From NCBI GenBank assembly GCA_015501055.1, contig JADNYV010000030.1:243928-307927 (forward strand): 64,000 nucleotides of DNA, given 5' to 3'. The translations under genes were made by a program, and so were the position numbers. The notes below the pieces were generated by a model. It made no database searches and was not told the origin of the DNA. It worked only from the letters and a program-made list of their open reading frames with translations. This DNA is from Mucidula mucida. Lineage: Eukaryota; Basidiomycota; Agaricomycetes; Agaricales; Physalacriaceae. Positions 1 to 10,938 of the stretch are shown here, one piece after another (within the stretch, counting starts at the first letter, position 1; every line of letters begins with the position of its first letter).

Positions 1-131
1 ACTACAGACAATACTTGCTTGAAACTTTCTGTAGTGAAAGTCAGAAAAAGGCAAGAATGGCATATAACCATACATACCGACGATGGGACTCGACGGAGGA
101 GACATGGTGTTGCCAGCGCATGAGTGCATAC

Positions 132-999
132 CTAGGGCCTGCCTAGTTGCGAATCGCGCCTCACAATGGTGACAAACGAGGTATCTTCAGACAGACTCTC
201 AGTAAAACTGTCGTCCCTCTGAGAGATCGAGCCGGCGTACAGTTCCTCGACCCGGGTCGCAATGTCGTGAATGGTCAGGTGTGCCTGCAGGGCGCGTACA
301 TTCTTGACCGTGTCCTTGCAGTCAGAGCGGGGACACATAAGAGGCTCTTCGGGAGCGGCTCCAGCTTTCTCCATCGTTTCGAGAGCCTCAACCTCCTTGG
401 GAAGATTTAGAAAAGAGAAATGAGCTATAATCATGACGTACCGCATTGTCAAACAGCTGACTGCAAGAAATACTGTGTCGGAGTATGGGCGCATCCAACT
501 CGATGAATGCAGTTTCCTTGTCGTCGTCGGGAGAAAAGCTAGAGGACGCGTCCTCGAAGATGCTTGAGCCATCATCGTGTTCCTCATCCATCTGCTCCTC
601 CTTTGCGGGGGCATCAGACTCCACGAGGGTACCATGTCCAGAGCTATCGGTGCTGGTCCTAGCCGTGACATCGTTGATAACAATGGACAACTCCCGCTGG
701 CGGTACTTCATTACGATCTGCTGGGCAGGGGAGCCTGCGCGATACTTGAGAGCAATCCGTTGGGCAGGAGACAAGTCTTCTACGGAATAGTTGTCGGGAG
801 TAGGGGTCCGGGAGGAAGGGACCGATGTAGCGCGAAACTCCCAGGTGCTGTTGGCGTCCTCATAAGGTGAGGCCAAGACTTGAGCAAGTTTCTCGGGAAA
901 GAATGTGGCATAGCGCTTTTTGCGCTCTGCTTGGGTTTCGGCGGGGGAAACATCAATGTCGTTCATAATGGCAGCGACGGCGGCAGCAAGAGAGACCAT
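132..999 (-). CDS. Hypothetical protein with C-terminal C2H2 zinc finger
   Basis: Two exons, 999-442 and 395-132, joined across a 46-nt GT-AG intron (donor gtacgt), give 273 residues. The join keeps phase 0. The N-terminal two thirds are polar and look disordered, with acidic and Ser-rich runs. Near the C-terminus is one classical C2H2 finger (CPRSDC ... HLTIH), spacing C-x4-C-x12-H-x3-H. The ATG at 999 is the first in frame. A TATATAAG element lies about 100 bp upstream. A single finger may bind DNA or protein; I recognise no family and assign no function. It is divergent from COQ4, with starts 386 bp apart. Confidence 0.65.
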
Positions 1000-1096
1000 C
1001 TTGGTTCGAGTAGTAGTGTTAAGAGGCGATTAGAGGAGTGGATATGATGATTGTGGGAGACAGCGGTTCTAAGAGAGCAGCAAAAGTCCGTGGTCG

Positions 1097-1106
1097 CCTT
1101 ATATAC
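1097..1106 (-). promoter_or_regulatory. TATA-like box of the C2H2 gene
   Basis: Read on the minus strand this is GTATATAAGG, about 100 bp upstream of the ATG at 999. Called from sequence match and position only. Confidence 0.35.
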
Positions 1107-1385
1107 TCCTGGAAAGCGCCCTACATGAGGCGGCATTGTCGACCAAATCCACACGTTCAAGTCAAAGCGCTCGGCCATTTTGGGTCAACAATGGCGTGTC
1201 CACAACTTGTGTTGGCCGAAACAGGTAATATGATGGGCCAGATGGTCATTGCGTTTAATGTGGACTGTGGACCGCCCTGGCGTTGTCGGTGGAAAAAGAC
1301 CAAGGGTGACAGTGACTGACAGGCGATTGGCAACTGCCTGAATGAAGCCACGTGAGCGCGCCGATCTCACCACCTTACTGCCACT

Positions 1386-2322
1386 ATGGCCTCGCTCTGC
1401 AGACTGCCTGCTCGCGCAGGAACGCGTCGGCTACCAGCAATCATTCCCATAGGATTTAATCGTAGGAATACGAGATATGTGTCGACTGGTCCCGCATATC
1501 CTGGTCATATCCACCTCAACTGGTTCGAGAACGCGTTCTTATTCGTGGGCTCTGGTCTCATGGCACTAGCCGATCCTTACAGAGGCGGTGAGCATGTACG
1601 AACGCACTGATATCCACTACTCCAACTCTGCTCTCAGACATGGTCGCTGCTGTTGGAGAGACGTCTGCAGGTCCATCTCTTCGTCGACTTCGGGATATCA
1701 TGCTAGAGAGTCCCGAAGGCCGAAAAATCCTGAAAGAACGGCCTAGAATCAATACAACCACTGTCGACATGAGCAAGTTGGCTCAACTCCCGCACGGAAC
1801 GTTTGGCCGCTCGTATACGACGTGGCTAGAACGATGCGGCGTGACACCCGACACAAGAGCTCCTGTAAGTCGTTCTATCATTGGTTGTATCGTCCGACGC
1901 GTTGATTTGCTACCTAGGTGCACTACATAGACGACCCAGAGCTCGCTTATGTGATGCAACGCTACAGAGAGTGCCACGACTTTTACCACTGTATATGCAA
2001 CATGCCAGTCAACGTCGAGTCCGAACTCGCCATCAAGTACTTTGAGTTTGCCAATTTGGGTCTCCCTATGGCAGGATTCTCTGCTTTATTCGCACCCATC
2101 CGTTTAAACAAGGTCAAACGAGAACGTCTCTTCTCGCAATACGTACCATGGGCATTAAAGTGTGGTGGGAGTGCGCAGAGTCTCATCAGTGTTTATTGGG
2201 AACAACGCTGGGAGCAAAATGTGGAGGAGATGAAGAAGGAACTGGGTATATGGGATGGTCCACCGGCGAAATGGCCCAAACCGTTGAAGGAAGCTGAAGA
2301 AATGGCAGCGAAGAGTGGATAA
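1386..2322 (+). CDS. COQ4: COQ4, ubiquinone biosynthesis protein
   Basis: Three exons (1386-1587, 1638-1864, 1918-2322) encode 277 residues, a normal length for the family. Exon 3 carries the diagnostic metal-binding motif HDxxHx11E, here H163, D164, H167 and E179. The N-terminus is rich in Arg and hydroxyl residues and lacks acidic residues, as expected of a mitochondrial targeting peptide. COQ4 is a matrix-side peripheral inner-membrane protein that organises the coenzyme Q synthome and has been linked to C1 decarboxylation of the ring. Both introns are GT-AG, and the phases join without a stop. The ATG at 1386 is the first in frame and begins the transit peptide. Its stop lies 122 bp before the eL22 start on the same strand. 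Confidence 0.93.
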
Positions 2323-2444
2323 TGAATAGAAATGTCGGCAGGTTTCAAAGTCCGAAATCTTGCCGAAACCTTATTTTGAGAATCAACACTGATCAAAAAA
2401 AACATTCGGCACTCACCTCAAGACCGTCAAGACCATCGCCCGCC

Positions 2445-3015
2445 ATGGTCAGTGGCTATCGCTTTGCTGAGTTTCCTTCTCAGTAGGCTCACACTGTACC
2501 CCTTCTGTAGCCCAAAGTCCCCTCCGCCAAGGTCGCTGCTAAGCACAAGTTCGTTATCGACTACTCCAAGCCTGCCGCCGATCAAGTCTTCGATGGTGCC
2601 GACTTTGAAAAATTCCTCAACGACCGCATAAAAGTCGAGGGCAAGACGGGCCAGCTTGGCGAAAATGTCAAGATTGTCCGTGATGGTGTGTGAAGCCTGT
2701 ACCGCATCTCTCATGACATTAATCTTCTGTAGGCAACTCTAAAATCACCGTGACGTCGAGTGTACCATTTTCCAAGCGCTACCTCAAATACCTCACCAAA
2801 AAGTTCTTGAAGAAGAATTCTTTGAGGGATTGGATCCGGTGTGTTGCGTTTTCAGGTCTGTTCAACAATTCCTTATCGTTCCTCAGTGTCGTCGCCTCTG
2901 GAAAGGACGTGTATCAGCTTCGCTTCTACAACATCTCGTACGTATTGTTTTTTCTCTATATGTTGATCCATCTCACTGTTGGTTTAGCACTGACGATGCT
3001 GAGGAGGAGGACTAG
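2445..3015 (+). CDS. RPL22: 60S ribosomal protein eL22
   Basis: Five exons (2445-2447, 2511-2685, 2733-2838, 2887-2937, 2988-3015) encode 120 residues, the usual eL22 size. The conserved core is clear: [12 protein letters not shown], then [28 protein letters not shown] and YQLRFYNIS, with the typical acidic tail DDAEEED. The protein is an rRNA-binding component of the large subunit. The first coding exon is only the start codon, so an intron follows the ATG directly (donor gtcagt). The internal phases agree at all four junctions, which supports the structure. Confidence 0.93.
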
Positions 3016-3165
3016 AGTAGTTGACGTATACTTATCTGCTTTGCTGGTGTTGTACTCTGTGGGTCCCATGAATGTATGCGTATGCTGCCCTTATGCCTGC
3101 CTCATGTCCGTCCTTGACGCTGACGTCCATCTCGATTCGATGCGCATGACGTCAATCGTAGCGCG

Positions 3166-3171
3166 TATAAG
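3166..3171 (+). promoter_or_regulatory. TATA-like element of the TspO gene
   Basis: TATAAG lies 35 bp upstream of the ATG at 3201, in the 185-bp gap after the eL22 stop. Called from sequence and spacing only. Confidence 0.3.
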
Positions 3172-3200
3172 AGCCTCATTGTCACTTGAGTTGAATCACC

Positions 3201-4011
3201 ATGTCCCGCTATCTACCCTCCATTCTCCTCGAGATCCCTCGCAATCCTGTCACGGCCGTGGGTCTGCCTTTGGCGCTCGGTGTGCTAAGTGGTTACCCAA
3301 CCGCCAAGGTCGCCAGAGGTCCTTGGTACAAGGCGGGTCAAGCCTTGCTGTTCATCATAGACGACGGTTGACGTGTCGTATTAGAATCTGAACTTTCCCC
3401 CATTCCGTCCTCCCCGTCAAGTATTTCCGATTGTATGGCCTTTGCTGTACATCGGTGGGCTTTCCTCCATACTCAGACACGTTCTTGTTCTCACAAATCG
3501 TGTCAAGCCATGGGATATGCATCTCATCTAGCCACGAAAACCTTGGGATCGCCTTTGCTTTCTTCGAATGAGCGGTGAGTTGCGATCGCGTCGCCATCAG
3601 CATCACTTATGCGTCGAATAGGTCGAAGCTCGAGCTCGGTATAGCGCTTTATTACGCCCAGTTTGTAATGAACTTGATGTGGACTCCCCTTTTCTTCATG
3701 TCGAAACGGGTACGCACTTGACAATTTGCTACCGGGCATGTATTGACTCGCTATAGATTGGATTAGCATTGGTCGACAGCGTGTTGCTGGCGGGAACGAC
3801 GTGGTATATGACCGTTAGCCATTTCCTTTATTCAGGACCTGATCATACTGAACACTGGTGACAGGCTCTCTTTCATGGCCCTACCAATGGGCAAACCACG
3901 TACTTCCTCCTGCCATATTGCGCATGGGCAGGATTCGCAACCTATTTGAACGCAGGTATCGTGTACTTGAATCGTGGGAGAAATGTCGATTCTATCACGA
4001 AAGACGAGTGA
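3201..4011 (+). CDS. TspO/MBR (translocator protein) family membrane protein
   Basis: Six exons (3201-3332, 3385-3454, 3508-3574, 3622-3709, 3757-3813, 3865-4011) give 186 residues. Family signatures are the PP-R motif before [10 protein letters not shown], then [22 protein letters not shown] and [13 protein letters not shown], matching the five-helix TSPO fold with its Trp-rich helices. TSPO proteins sit in outer mitochondrial or related membranes and bind porphyrins and sterols. The first intron has no usable GT donor that keeps frame: AAG|gcgggt ... ttag preserves the expected WYKNLNFPP junction, so it appears to be a GC-AG intron. An alternative with a GT donor after PTAK (at 3309) would skip about eight conserved residues. 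All other introns are GT-AG. Confidence 0.85.
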
Positions 4012-4159
4012 AGCAAGTTGTCCGTGGAAGCAATAAATATGATTGAAACGACGGTAGCAATTTCAAGTACAACTAATACACTCGGAACTCCGGGTCTCGA
4101 GGGAAGCATCGAATCCAAAAAGGTGAAAATCGTCACGTCGCGCGTACAACCTCATGCGT

Positions 4160-4992
4160 TTAAAACAACCCTAAATTTTAGTTAACCTCGGATCTTCTGA
4201 ACATCAAGGGATACTCACAATACAATGCGGTGTACTTGACGGTTATTGGATCAGAGCCAACCTCGCACTAAGACATGAGCCAAAGTACAAAGCGTAGACG
4301 AAAGGCCTTACAGATGCGGGAGGCTGACCTTCCCTCGTATCTACACGGAAGATCTGAGAGGCTAAGGTGCCTTGGCCTTCAACGGCGTTAAGGGCGAGCC
4401 AATCGACATCGTTGGAGCCAGTCGGAGCCGCCATATTCCCAGTCTTCGCGGCGACAACAGAGCCTGCAGAACCAAAGTTCCACATCGGGCTGATACCACT
4501 TCCAGTGACGGGGTTCGTGATAAAGTAATGCTGGCCCAAAACGGTGGGAGCATTAATGCGAGAGTTTTTGCACACATCGCCAGGGTTCGGCGAGCCACTC
4601 GTCCATAAGTCAATAGCAATGTCGGAGATGCTATCGTACATGGGGGTGTCGACAATGCACGAAATATCATACAGTGTGGCGACAGCGCCGGCGGATCTGG
4701 GGAAGACACCGTTAGGATTGCGCTAATCATCAGGAACGCGTAAAAGGACGAACGCGTAAGCTCCTGTATCAGCGCAAGTGTAGTTTTGTGTCCCGACGCC
4801 AAGTCCAACGAACTTTGGTGCGCCAGTAGGTGCCGTCAGACTCGAGCCCTCTGGAAGAGTGAGTGTGGCCGATGACAGGCTGCAGCCTGCGGCGAAAGAC
4901 TGGCCAGGTCTCCCTGCGTTCTGACGTTGAGGGAAAGCAGCTGCGAGCGCAGACGCGACGAGAGAAAGTGCAAGGGATGTGAGGACCAGCAT
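4160..4992 (-). CDS. Secreted DUF3455 protein
   Basis: Four exons (4992-4754, 4696-4312, 4267-4219, 4170-4160) encode 227 residues. The first 18 or so residues (MLVLTSLALSLVASALAAA) are a clear signal peptide. Downstream are DUF3455 features: GVGTQNYTC, a VATLYDISC block, GQHYFITNP with GSGISPMWNFGS, DVDWLALNAV, FRVDTREGQPPAS and a C-terminal YTALYWLF. These proteins are small, secreted and common in fungi; some are annotated as malate dehydrogenase-like, but no enzyme activity should be assumed. The last coding exon holds only 11 nt and is supported by restoring the aromatic C-terminus. It is the only gene here with an obvious secretion signal. Confidence 0.8.
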
Positions 4993-5088
4993 CGCGATGG
5001 ATAAGGACTGAACAGGTCAAACGGAAGTTGTAAGTAGGAAAAGGAGAGGAGAGGATAGAATGAAGATTTAAAGACGCTTTGGCACGAC

Positions 5089-5094
5089 TTTATA
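5089..5094 (-). promoter_or_regulatory. TATA box of the DUF3455 gene
   Basis: TATAAA on the minus strand, about 97 bp upstream of the start codon at 4992. Called from match and position. Confidence 0.4.
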
Positions 5095-5099
5095 GAGTA

Positions 5100-5845
5100 G
5101 AGGAGTCAGCAGGGGCGTATGCAGTCAGGAAATCAAAAAAAAGACGAAACAGGACGCTGTTTTTGGGAGAGGCTTAGTGCAGGGTGATAGCCTGCCAGGG
5201 GAAGCAGGAGAGAGAGAGCGATACTGCATAGAATCAGCCTGATTTCAAGGAACAGCCCTCTTTCTGAATGAATGGACAGGCGACAGTGACAGCAATCCTG
5301 CAGCAATCTGACTGGCATGTCGAGCAGATGCCCGCCCACTGTCACTGCGATAGTCCGACCAATAGTCCGACCAAACGAGTGCCTGGAAGGGACGTGAAAC
5401 TCAGGGTATCTTGTCGTCAATTAGACTTTGAGATTCCGAGCCAAACGCAGAAGATCATCCCAGAGTCAAAGCGAGACAGATTCAGAGAAAGCATATTTCG
5501 CAGAGACCTGAAGGGCTTCGCAGACATTCCATCGCAACTCGAAGTTGGACGTAGTTCATCAAGATCAGATCAACAGCCATCGTGGGAATGATTCACTATC
5601 AGGATTTACATCAGACAATCTCTGGAATTTCCGCCGCCACCGAGCGCCACCGTTTGCCGCCAATTTCAAAGTGAACGCTGGTCATGCCGGGTTGTGAGTT
5701 TAATATTGTTGGCCAAGTGAGCCCGCGATAGCGTCGCCCTGCCCCGGTCAGGTCACTGGTATGGACCTCTTCCGAGTACGGCTCAATGATTACAGGTCGG
5801 ATTTTGGTCAGCCACAAGTCAATTTGAGGTATTTATCCGGGCCAA
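5100..5845. other. Intergenic stretch without a recognisable gene
   Basis: Short open frames occur on both strands, but none shows a family motif or a consistent splice pattern. The part next to 5100 is promoter and upstream DNA of the DUF3455 gene. Confidence 0.5.
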
Positions 5846-5964
5846 TTACAGTCCCATGACATTGACAGGGTTCACGAAGCCGTCGGAGTACTTGTGAAGA
5901 CTATCCTGCAGAGTTGTCATGACGTGGTCGAGCGTGTAACTGGCTGGCGTAGCGTCGGTCTGGC
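5846..5964 (-). pseudogene. Orphan 3' exon of an unknown gene
   Basis: After an acceptor (cggattag, ending 5965) a coding-like run ends in a stop: QTDATPASYTLDHV, then MTTLQDSLHKYSDGF and VNPVNVMGL. Composition and regular codon use look like real protein. A canonical donor, gtaagt, sits upstream near 6030, but its phase does not join cleanly to any convincing upstream exon. It could be the last exon of a gene whose 5' part I fail to see, or a relic next to the broken TPR copy. No family recognised. Confidence 0.3.
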
Positions 5965-6288
5965 CTAATCCGAAGGGAAGAAGGCAGGTGGAGGTCATAA
6001 GCGCAGTGGTTCTTTTTTATTCGAGAGCCCACAGTACTTACATCTGCTGCGAGGGTGAGAACAGTACGAGTCAAGTAAGAAGGAAGCCAGCTGCACAAGG
6101 ATCTGAGGGTGCTGAATTCATGCTCGTCGGAAACACTGAGCGCAGCACGTCGTGATTGCAGGTGTCGCTGTCTGCAGGTGTCACTGTCTGTTGATGTTCG
6201 CACTTTTCACAATTCCGTCTTGGTGACAGTGGCGCGTTTGTCCGTGTTTACCATTGCAGGCGCCTCTTTGGTTTCCCTCACAACCACC

Positions 6289-6652
6289 ATGGTGCAAGCC
6301 GACACATTGAAAGCGAAGGGCACCCACAAACACAAGCAGGGTGAGCTAAAAGAAGCCATTTCACTGTACAAGCAGGCTGCAGAACGACTCCGGTAACTCT
6401 TTCCCTCGCGTCTCGACGCGTCGAGCTCAGGTCCACCTTTCAAATTTGTCCGCTGCTCAAGTACCCACCAACTCTAGCTCTCTTTAGACACGTTGAACTC
6501 ATGTTCTTCAGTTTGAAGATGGTGGAATCGGACGCTCGATTCACATATATTCTCCCCCGTCTGCTTTCTTCCTGCGTGAACACAATCCAATCAAGAAATC
6601 TGTAGTAATGCTGAATAAATACATTGTATGTAGGCAATGCGATGCACATTAG
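6289..6652 (+). pseudogene. Broken N-terminal copy of a TPR/DUF4470 gene
   Basis: The ATG at 6289 opens 35 codons (MVQADTLKAKGTHKHKQGEL then KEAISLYKQAAERLR) that align with the start of the intact TPR/DUF4470 gene at 17524 (MTTAEDLKVSGAL ... FKEAISLFKKASELEP). Further on, the sequence VHLSNLSAAQ at about 6431-6460 matches exon 2 there (VYLSNLSAAQ), and after a second intron-like gap FEDG matches the start of exon 3 (YEDG). The exon 1 to exon 2 join is out of frame, the gap between them is only about 38 nt, and homology stops after FEDG. No DUF4470 part follows: the carrier gene on the other strand begins at once. A truncated duplicate is the best reading. Confidence 0.6.
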
Positions 6653-6675
6653 GCAATATATAATTGAAGTATATC

Positions 6676-8943
6676 TTAAACACCCAGTCTGGACGAGGCG
6701 TTCGTCAATGGTATCACCACGGAGATGATGACGACGGACCTTCGTTTCGTATGTTCATAGACGACATAAGATATCGAAACCGCAGGAACAACCTTCAATG
6801 GATGTCAGACACCTAAGGGTATCCTGAGAAAGTACGCACCTTGGCGAGAGTAGGAAACAGTCCCCTGTAAAATCCCCTCCAACCTTCCCGCTGCCACGTC
6901 TTCTGTGCAACATCAAACACCCCCGTGTATCGCTCAGGGTGTCCCGAGCTTCCAGACGCTTGCATACGTGTTCGAACCAGATTCAGGGGATAAACGCTCG
7001 TTGCACCCACGCTCCCAGAGATACTTCCGAATGCCAAAAGCGCTAATACACCCGGCTCATCCTTTCCCGTCGAACGTAAGTATGCCAACTTGAGCGCTTC
7101 AAACGTTGACATGTCAATTGCCGAGTATCTGGATTCAGATCAGAGGCAGAACACTAAGGAATGGAAGACACCTCATACGGAAAGACACCGACGAGTCCAA
7201 TCTGCATTTTCACTGTTAGATCACGGCGACAAAAGACAAAGTACACATACCGTCAATCCACGATAATAAGCGCGTAGCGCTCCCAGTGCCCATACGTGTC
7301 GGGCTGCGTCTATTAATGTCCGCTTTTGGGCGCCAGTGCTACTCATCATCTGCGTCTAAAGAAGCGTCGAGATTTGATCAAAACGTCAACCGAGGTTGGG
7401 CATGAGAAGACAAACCTTGAGGGTTTCGACAGGGTAAATACCTAACGAGAAGCGTCAGCGTCTAGATGCCCTAAGCGCCACATAACATGAAACCTACACA
7501 ATTGACTGCTTATACCCCCAATGCCCCCGGAAACAAACCGACTGAACCCGCTGATATCCCGAGGATCTTCTACATGGTCCCAATACTTTGCAAACGTCCG
7601 TTTCTAAACACACGACATGAAACGAGATAGGAATCCGATATGAAGCACTGACGGAGGATTCGTAGGTGAAAAACTTGATAGCAGACTCTGGAAATATTTT
7701 GGCAACAGAAAGACCGTTACCGGTCCAAAATGCTAACACTCCGCCCTCTGCGTATATGCGAGAAACAGCGCCACCGATCAACTGCACACCACCGATCTTG
7801 GGCGCTTTAGGTAAAGAGGCAGCTGCATCGGGTGCACGCGTTATAAGGAAGATTTTGAGTCGATCAAATGGCGCGGTACATGTCCGTGACACTGCATGGT
7901 GTCTTAGCGGTAGAAGCGAGGTGGGGGTCAGTGGACTCACCAGCGCCGGCAACACCGCCTGCCATGAGGAATTTGAAGGCAGTATGACCGTCGAGCCAGC
8001 CGTGAGGCTCGTCATCATAATCCCCGTCGTCTAGGTCTTCATCTTCGTCGGGATAGGTGCTTTGGGTTCGCACGTCAACAGAGGACACCGATGTAGTCGG
8101 AGGTGGGAGCGGTGGTTTGTCTTCCGCGCTAAGACTTACATCACCTGTATAATGAAATGTGTCAATTGACGCGTGTTGGGAAAAGGCAAACACACTAACC
8201 CTCCATCGTAACTCGGGCAACGCCTTTGCCGTCATCACCTAAGTACTTATTCATTTGGTAATATCGGTATATTTCTGCAGGAGACACTTTGCGAGGCAGC
8301 AGGAGCAAGAAGTCCCGGAATTCGCTGAACGTCACGGATGCATGCGGTTGCGCGTCGGGGGTCAAATAGGCCATGAACTCGGACAACGTTTGAGGGGATA
8401 ATGAGATGTCTGGACCAAGGCTTAAGCAGGGCAATAGAGAGGGCGAAGCATTTTACTTACTTGCTTTTCGGAGTGCAGAATCCAGTTCATGCTCATCGAG
8501 ATGGCCGTTTCCGTCGAGGTCAAGTTCATCATGGAATATTGACCATAGCTCTTGATCCAACCATGTCAGGTAGGTCAATGAGAACGAACGCAGTACATAC
8601 CGACTTCTTTGGCTTCGGCATAGTCTTTGAACTGTGTCCAACTAACGTCTATTTTGTGCGTTCCCGACGGCGGATTGCGCCCGCCGAGTCGGCCCCGAAG
8701 CTCAAGCTCGTACGCAGCCCGCAGCTGCTCAGCCTTGCTCGTCTCAGCTTCCCTGCCCACTGCTCTGCCATTGGGATCCGAATCAAAGTTATATCCACGC
8801 TGCACGATGTGTCTCCATAACGCCTGTAGACGGCGTTTGCGGTTATCCCTCCCTTCCTCTTGTCGGAACTCAGTCAACGTACGCGGTTGCGATCGCGAGT
8901 GAGATGTATCTGCGTGCCCGCCTGAATGATTCCGGTCGCCCAT
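6676..8943 (-). CDS. Calcium-binding mitochondrial carrier (SCaMC / SAL1 type)
   Basis: Twelve exons (8943-8601, 8550-8461, 8409-8200, 8144-7941, 7891-7653, 7603-7498, 7441-7416, 7355-7251, 7201-7179, 7128-6840, 6792-6740, 6688-6676) encode 566 residues, and every phase agrees. The N-terminal half is regulatory, with one clear EF-hand loop, DLDGNGHLDEHE, at residues 125-136. The C-terminal half has three mitochondrial carrier repeats with signatures PFDRLK, PVETLK and PLNLVR. The third lacks the acidic residue, as I recall is usual in this subfamily. Members exchange ATP-Mg and phosphate across the inner mitochondrial membrane under calcium control. Other EF-hands look degenerate, so calcium binding may rest on one site. 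An acidic linker separates the two halves. Confidence 0.88.
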
Positions 8944-9267
8944 GCAAGCCTCGGCGCGTGGAAACTGTTAGGTGTTTTAGAAGCCGCCGTTATCGTCGGC
9001 GACAGTGATGAAGACGGTTATCAAGGCGCGAGAGCCCTGCTTTCAAATGCTCATTGGGGCGGGATGAGCTGGAGCAATGTCAAAGTCGATTTTGACGTTC
9101 AACTCACGTGTTTATCTCTGCTTGTCACCATCAACACCGAGCCAATGAACAACTTGGTCTTACCTACAAATGCTACACAACAATATTCCGACATATAGAT
9201 AACGATACAGATGGGATACATATAAGATGGTAGCTGGTTAGAAAGATGTATACAATGTCCGAACCCT
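8944..9267. other. Short intergenic gap
   Basis: Lies between the carrier start and the stop of the next minus-strand gene, so it must hold the carrier promoter and the neighbour's 3' UTR. No gene seen. Confidence 0.5.
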
Positions 9268-10222
9268 CTAGGCCGCATCTAGTGCGTGCATCGGAACCAA
9301 TTCGACACCCTTGCCCAGAAAGATGAGCAATTCTGGCGCTGGCGCTTTTTTGCAACGGGCCTCTGCACAATGTACATGGGCAGAATGGTACTAACGTCAT
9401 GTTCACCTCGAGCACAGCCCCCCTCGTCAGCGACTTCAGACGGGTATGCTCCAGAGTAAAATGTAGACGTGAGGCCATACGAAGACTGCGATTTCTCCGT
9501 CATGAACGAAGGCTGCCCCGACAAAATAGGGTAGCCACTGTCTTTTAGCTCTCTGACCTATACACGTGTAAGTATGGCGCTCCGTCAATGCTGGACACTT
9601 TGAAAGACTCAACTGGACGATCCACCGTCACAAAAGTTGCGGCGTCTTCATCCAACCTTTCCTTTCGGCGCGCTGCGGGTATGGGCGGTGTCGGAGGGCG
9701 ATACTAGAAAACCAGTTTCAGCCACCAGCGAAAATGTACTATGACGCGACATGAACTGACTTGGTACTGCTTCCTGGGTCCCCTGGACGGGCTTCGTTGT
9801 GAAAATGCAGAGGGAGATTCGCTCGAGACCGACCCGCGGCTAAGCAATGAAATCTAGATATAGGATGAGCCTCCCGACTTGATACGTCAGTCCAAGCACA
9901 CCTGATTGTCATACAAGGTGCTCTGCTCTGCAGTATAGAAGGACGATTTGCTGTTTACACCATCGAGGTCGATCGTGTGGATTGAGATAGCATGTTCAAT
10001 AGTATCGCGCCAGCGCTCTGGTAGCTTTGGAATGGTTATTATGTCAAGGTCACCTTAAGAACTGCGACCTACTGGTGGTGGCATCTGCTCCGATGTTACC
10101 GGGACGTCTGAAGGTTCCTGCACCACTGGTGACGCTGGAGGCGAAGGGACAAATTCTGGAGCAGGCTTCCGATAAGTCATTTTTCGGCGCAAGTCAGAGG
10201 TGGAGGCCGTCTTTTCATCCAT
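9268..10222 (-). CDS. Conserved-looking hypothetical protein
   Basis: Six exons (10222-10073, 10024-9900, 9839-9761, 9703-9599, 9557-9407, 9362-9268) join in phase to 234 residues. The N-terminus is Pro-rich (PAPEFVPSPPASP); a middle block reads LPERWRDTIEHAISIHTIDL followed by SKSSFYTAEQSTLYDN; later come DEDAATFVTVDRP, VRELKDSGYPILSG and a C-terminal KKAPAPELLIFLGKGVELVP. These blocks look like a conserved protein of unknown role, without transmembrane segments or a known domain. The exon 2 donor is not firm: the phase of exon 3 favours gtgctt at 9899 over the stronger gtgtgc two bases earlier. The 41-nt intron 4 is short but keeps frame. Confidence 0.6.
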
Positions 10223-10938
10223 AGCGAAAGAGCCTGAACTTTAGATCGTGGTGCGCAGCGAAAGGAAGACGGCCCAGGTAAGAGGAAGACAGGTAGGACG
10301 ACAAAGACAGAGACCCGGGGCATGAATGGCCTTTTGAATTGGCGGCGAGCCACTCAATTGAACGATCGACAAAGGCGGTCTAACACGTTAATTTGCGGAC
10401 GCGCCTCACGTGCAAAAGTCGTGCATCGTAAGCGCCATCGCAGGCAATGCAGAGTCCAGATTTGAACACGTTCTGGGGGACAAAGCAACTGTCCGGAGCC
10501 TGTAAAAAGCTTGAAAGAAAGGTTTGATCTAGTTTCAAGAACAAAAGACGTTAATACGGAAGCATTGAATGGGCTTTGCCTGCCATTTCCATTTGGGAAA
10601 AACGAGTCAGTGGAAGCGGGAAGCGATAAAGACGAACGTTCTCGAATTGGCCTATTGGGGAAGATTCGAAGGCAGGATTGGCGATATCCTGACACAGGCA
10701 GCACCAAAATGGACAGCAAGAAAGCTACGAAGCTGGACAACCGCCTAAAAGCATCAAAAGTAAAAGAGCAGGCGTCAGAACCGACCACCCTGAGAAACAA
10801 TCGAGATTTGATTGATGGTAAGATAAAAGGCGCGTCTGGTCTGCCAATCAGATTGTATTTTCCCTCGCGCTGCCTGCTCCCTCCTACGTCCCTCCATTCT
10901 CAAAGCTCTCTGCGACCGTTCTAATTCCGTTGCTTTCA
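10223..10938. other. Intergenic region between divergent genes
   Basis: Carries the promoters of the hypothetical gene (minus) and Argonaute (plus). An open frame at 10511-10924 has no recognisable motif. No repeats or RNA gene seen. Confidence 0.5.

Noticed and set aside
388..410. C-terminus FLFSKSSQGG for the first gene, from reading through the intron
   Set aside because: Splicing gtacgt ... ccaag joins in phase to an exon carrying a complete C2H2 finger.
9900..9902. Strong donor gtgtgc at 9901 for exon 2 of the hypothetical gene
   Set aside because: It throws exon 3 into a frame that cannot join exon 4; the weaker donor two bases on keeps all later exons in phase.
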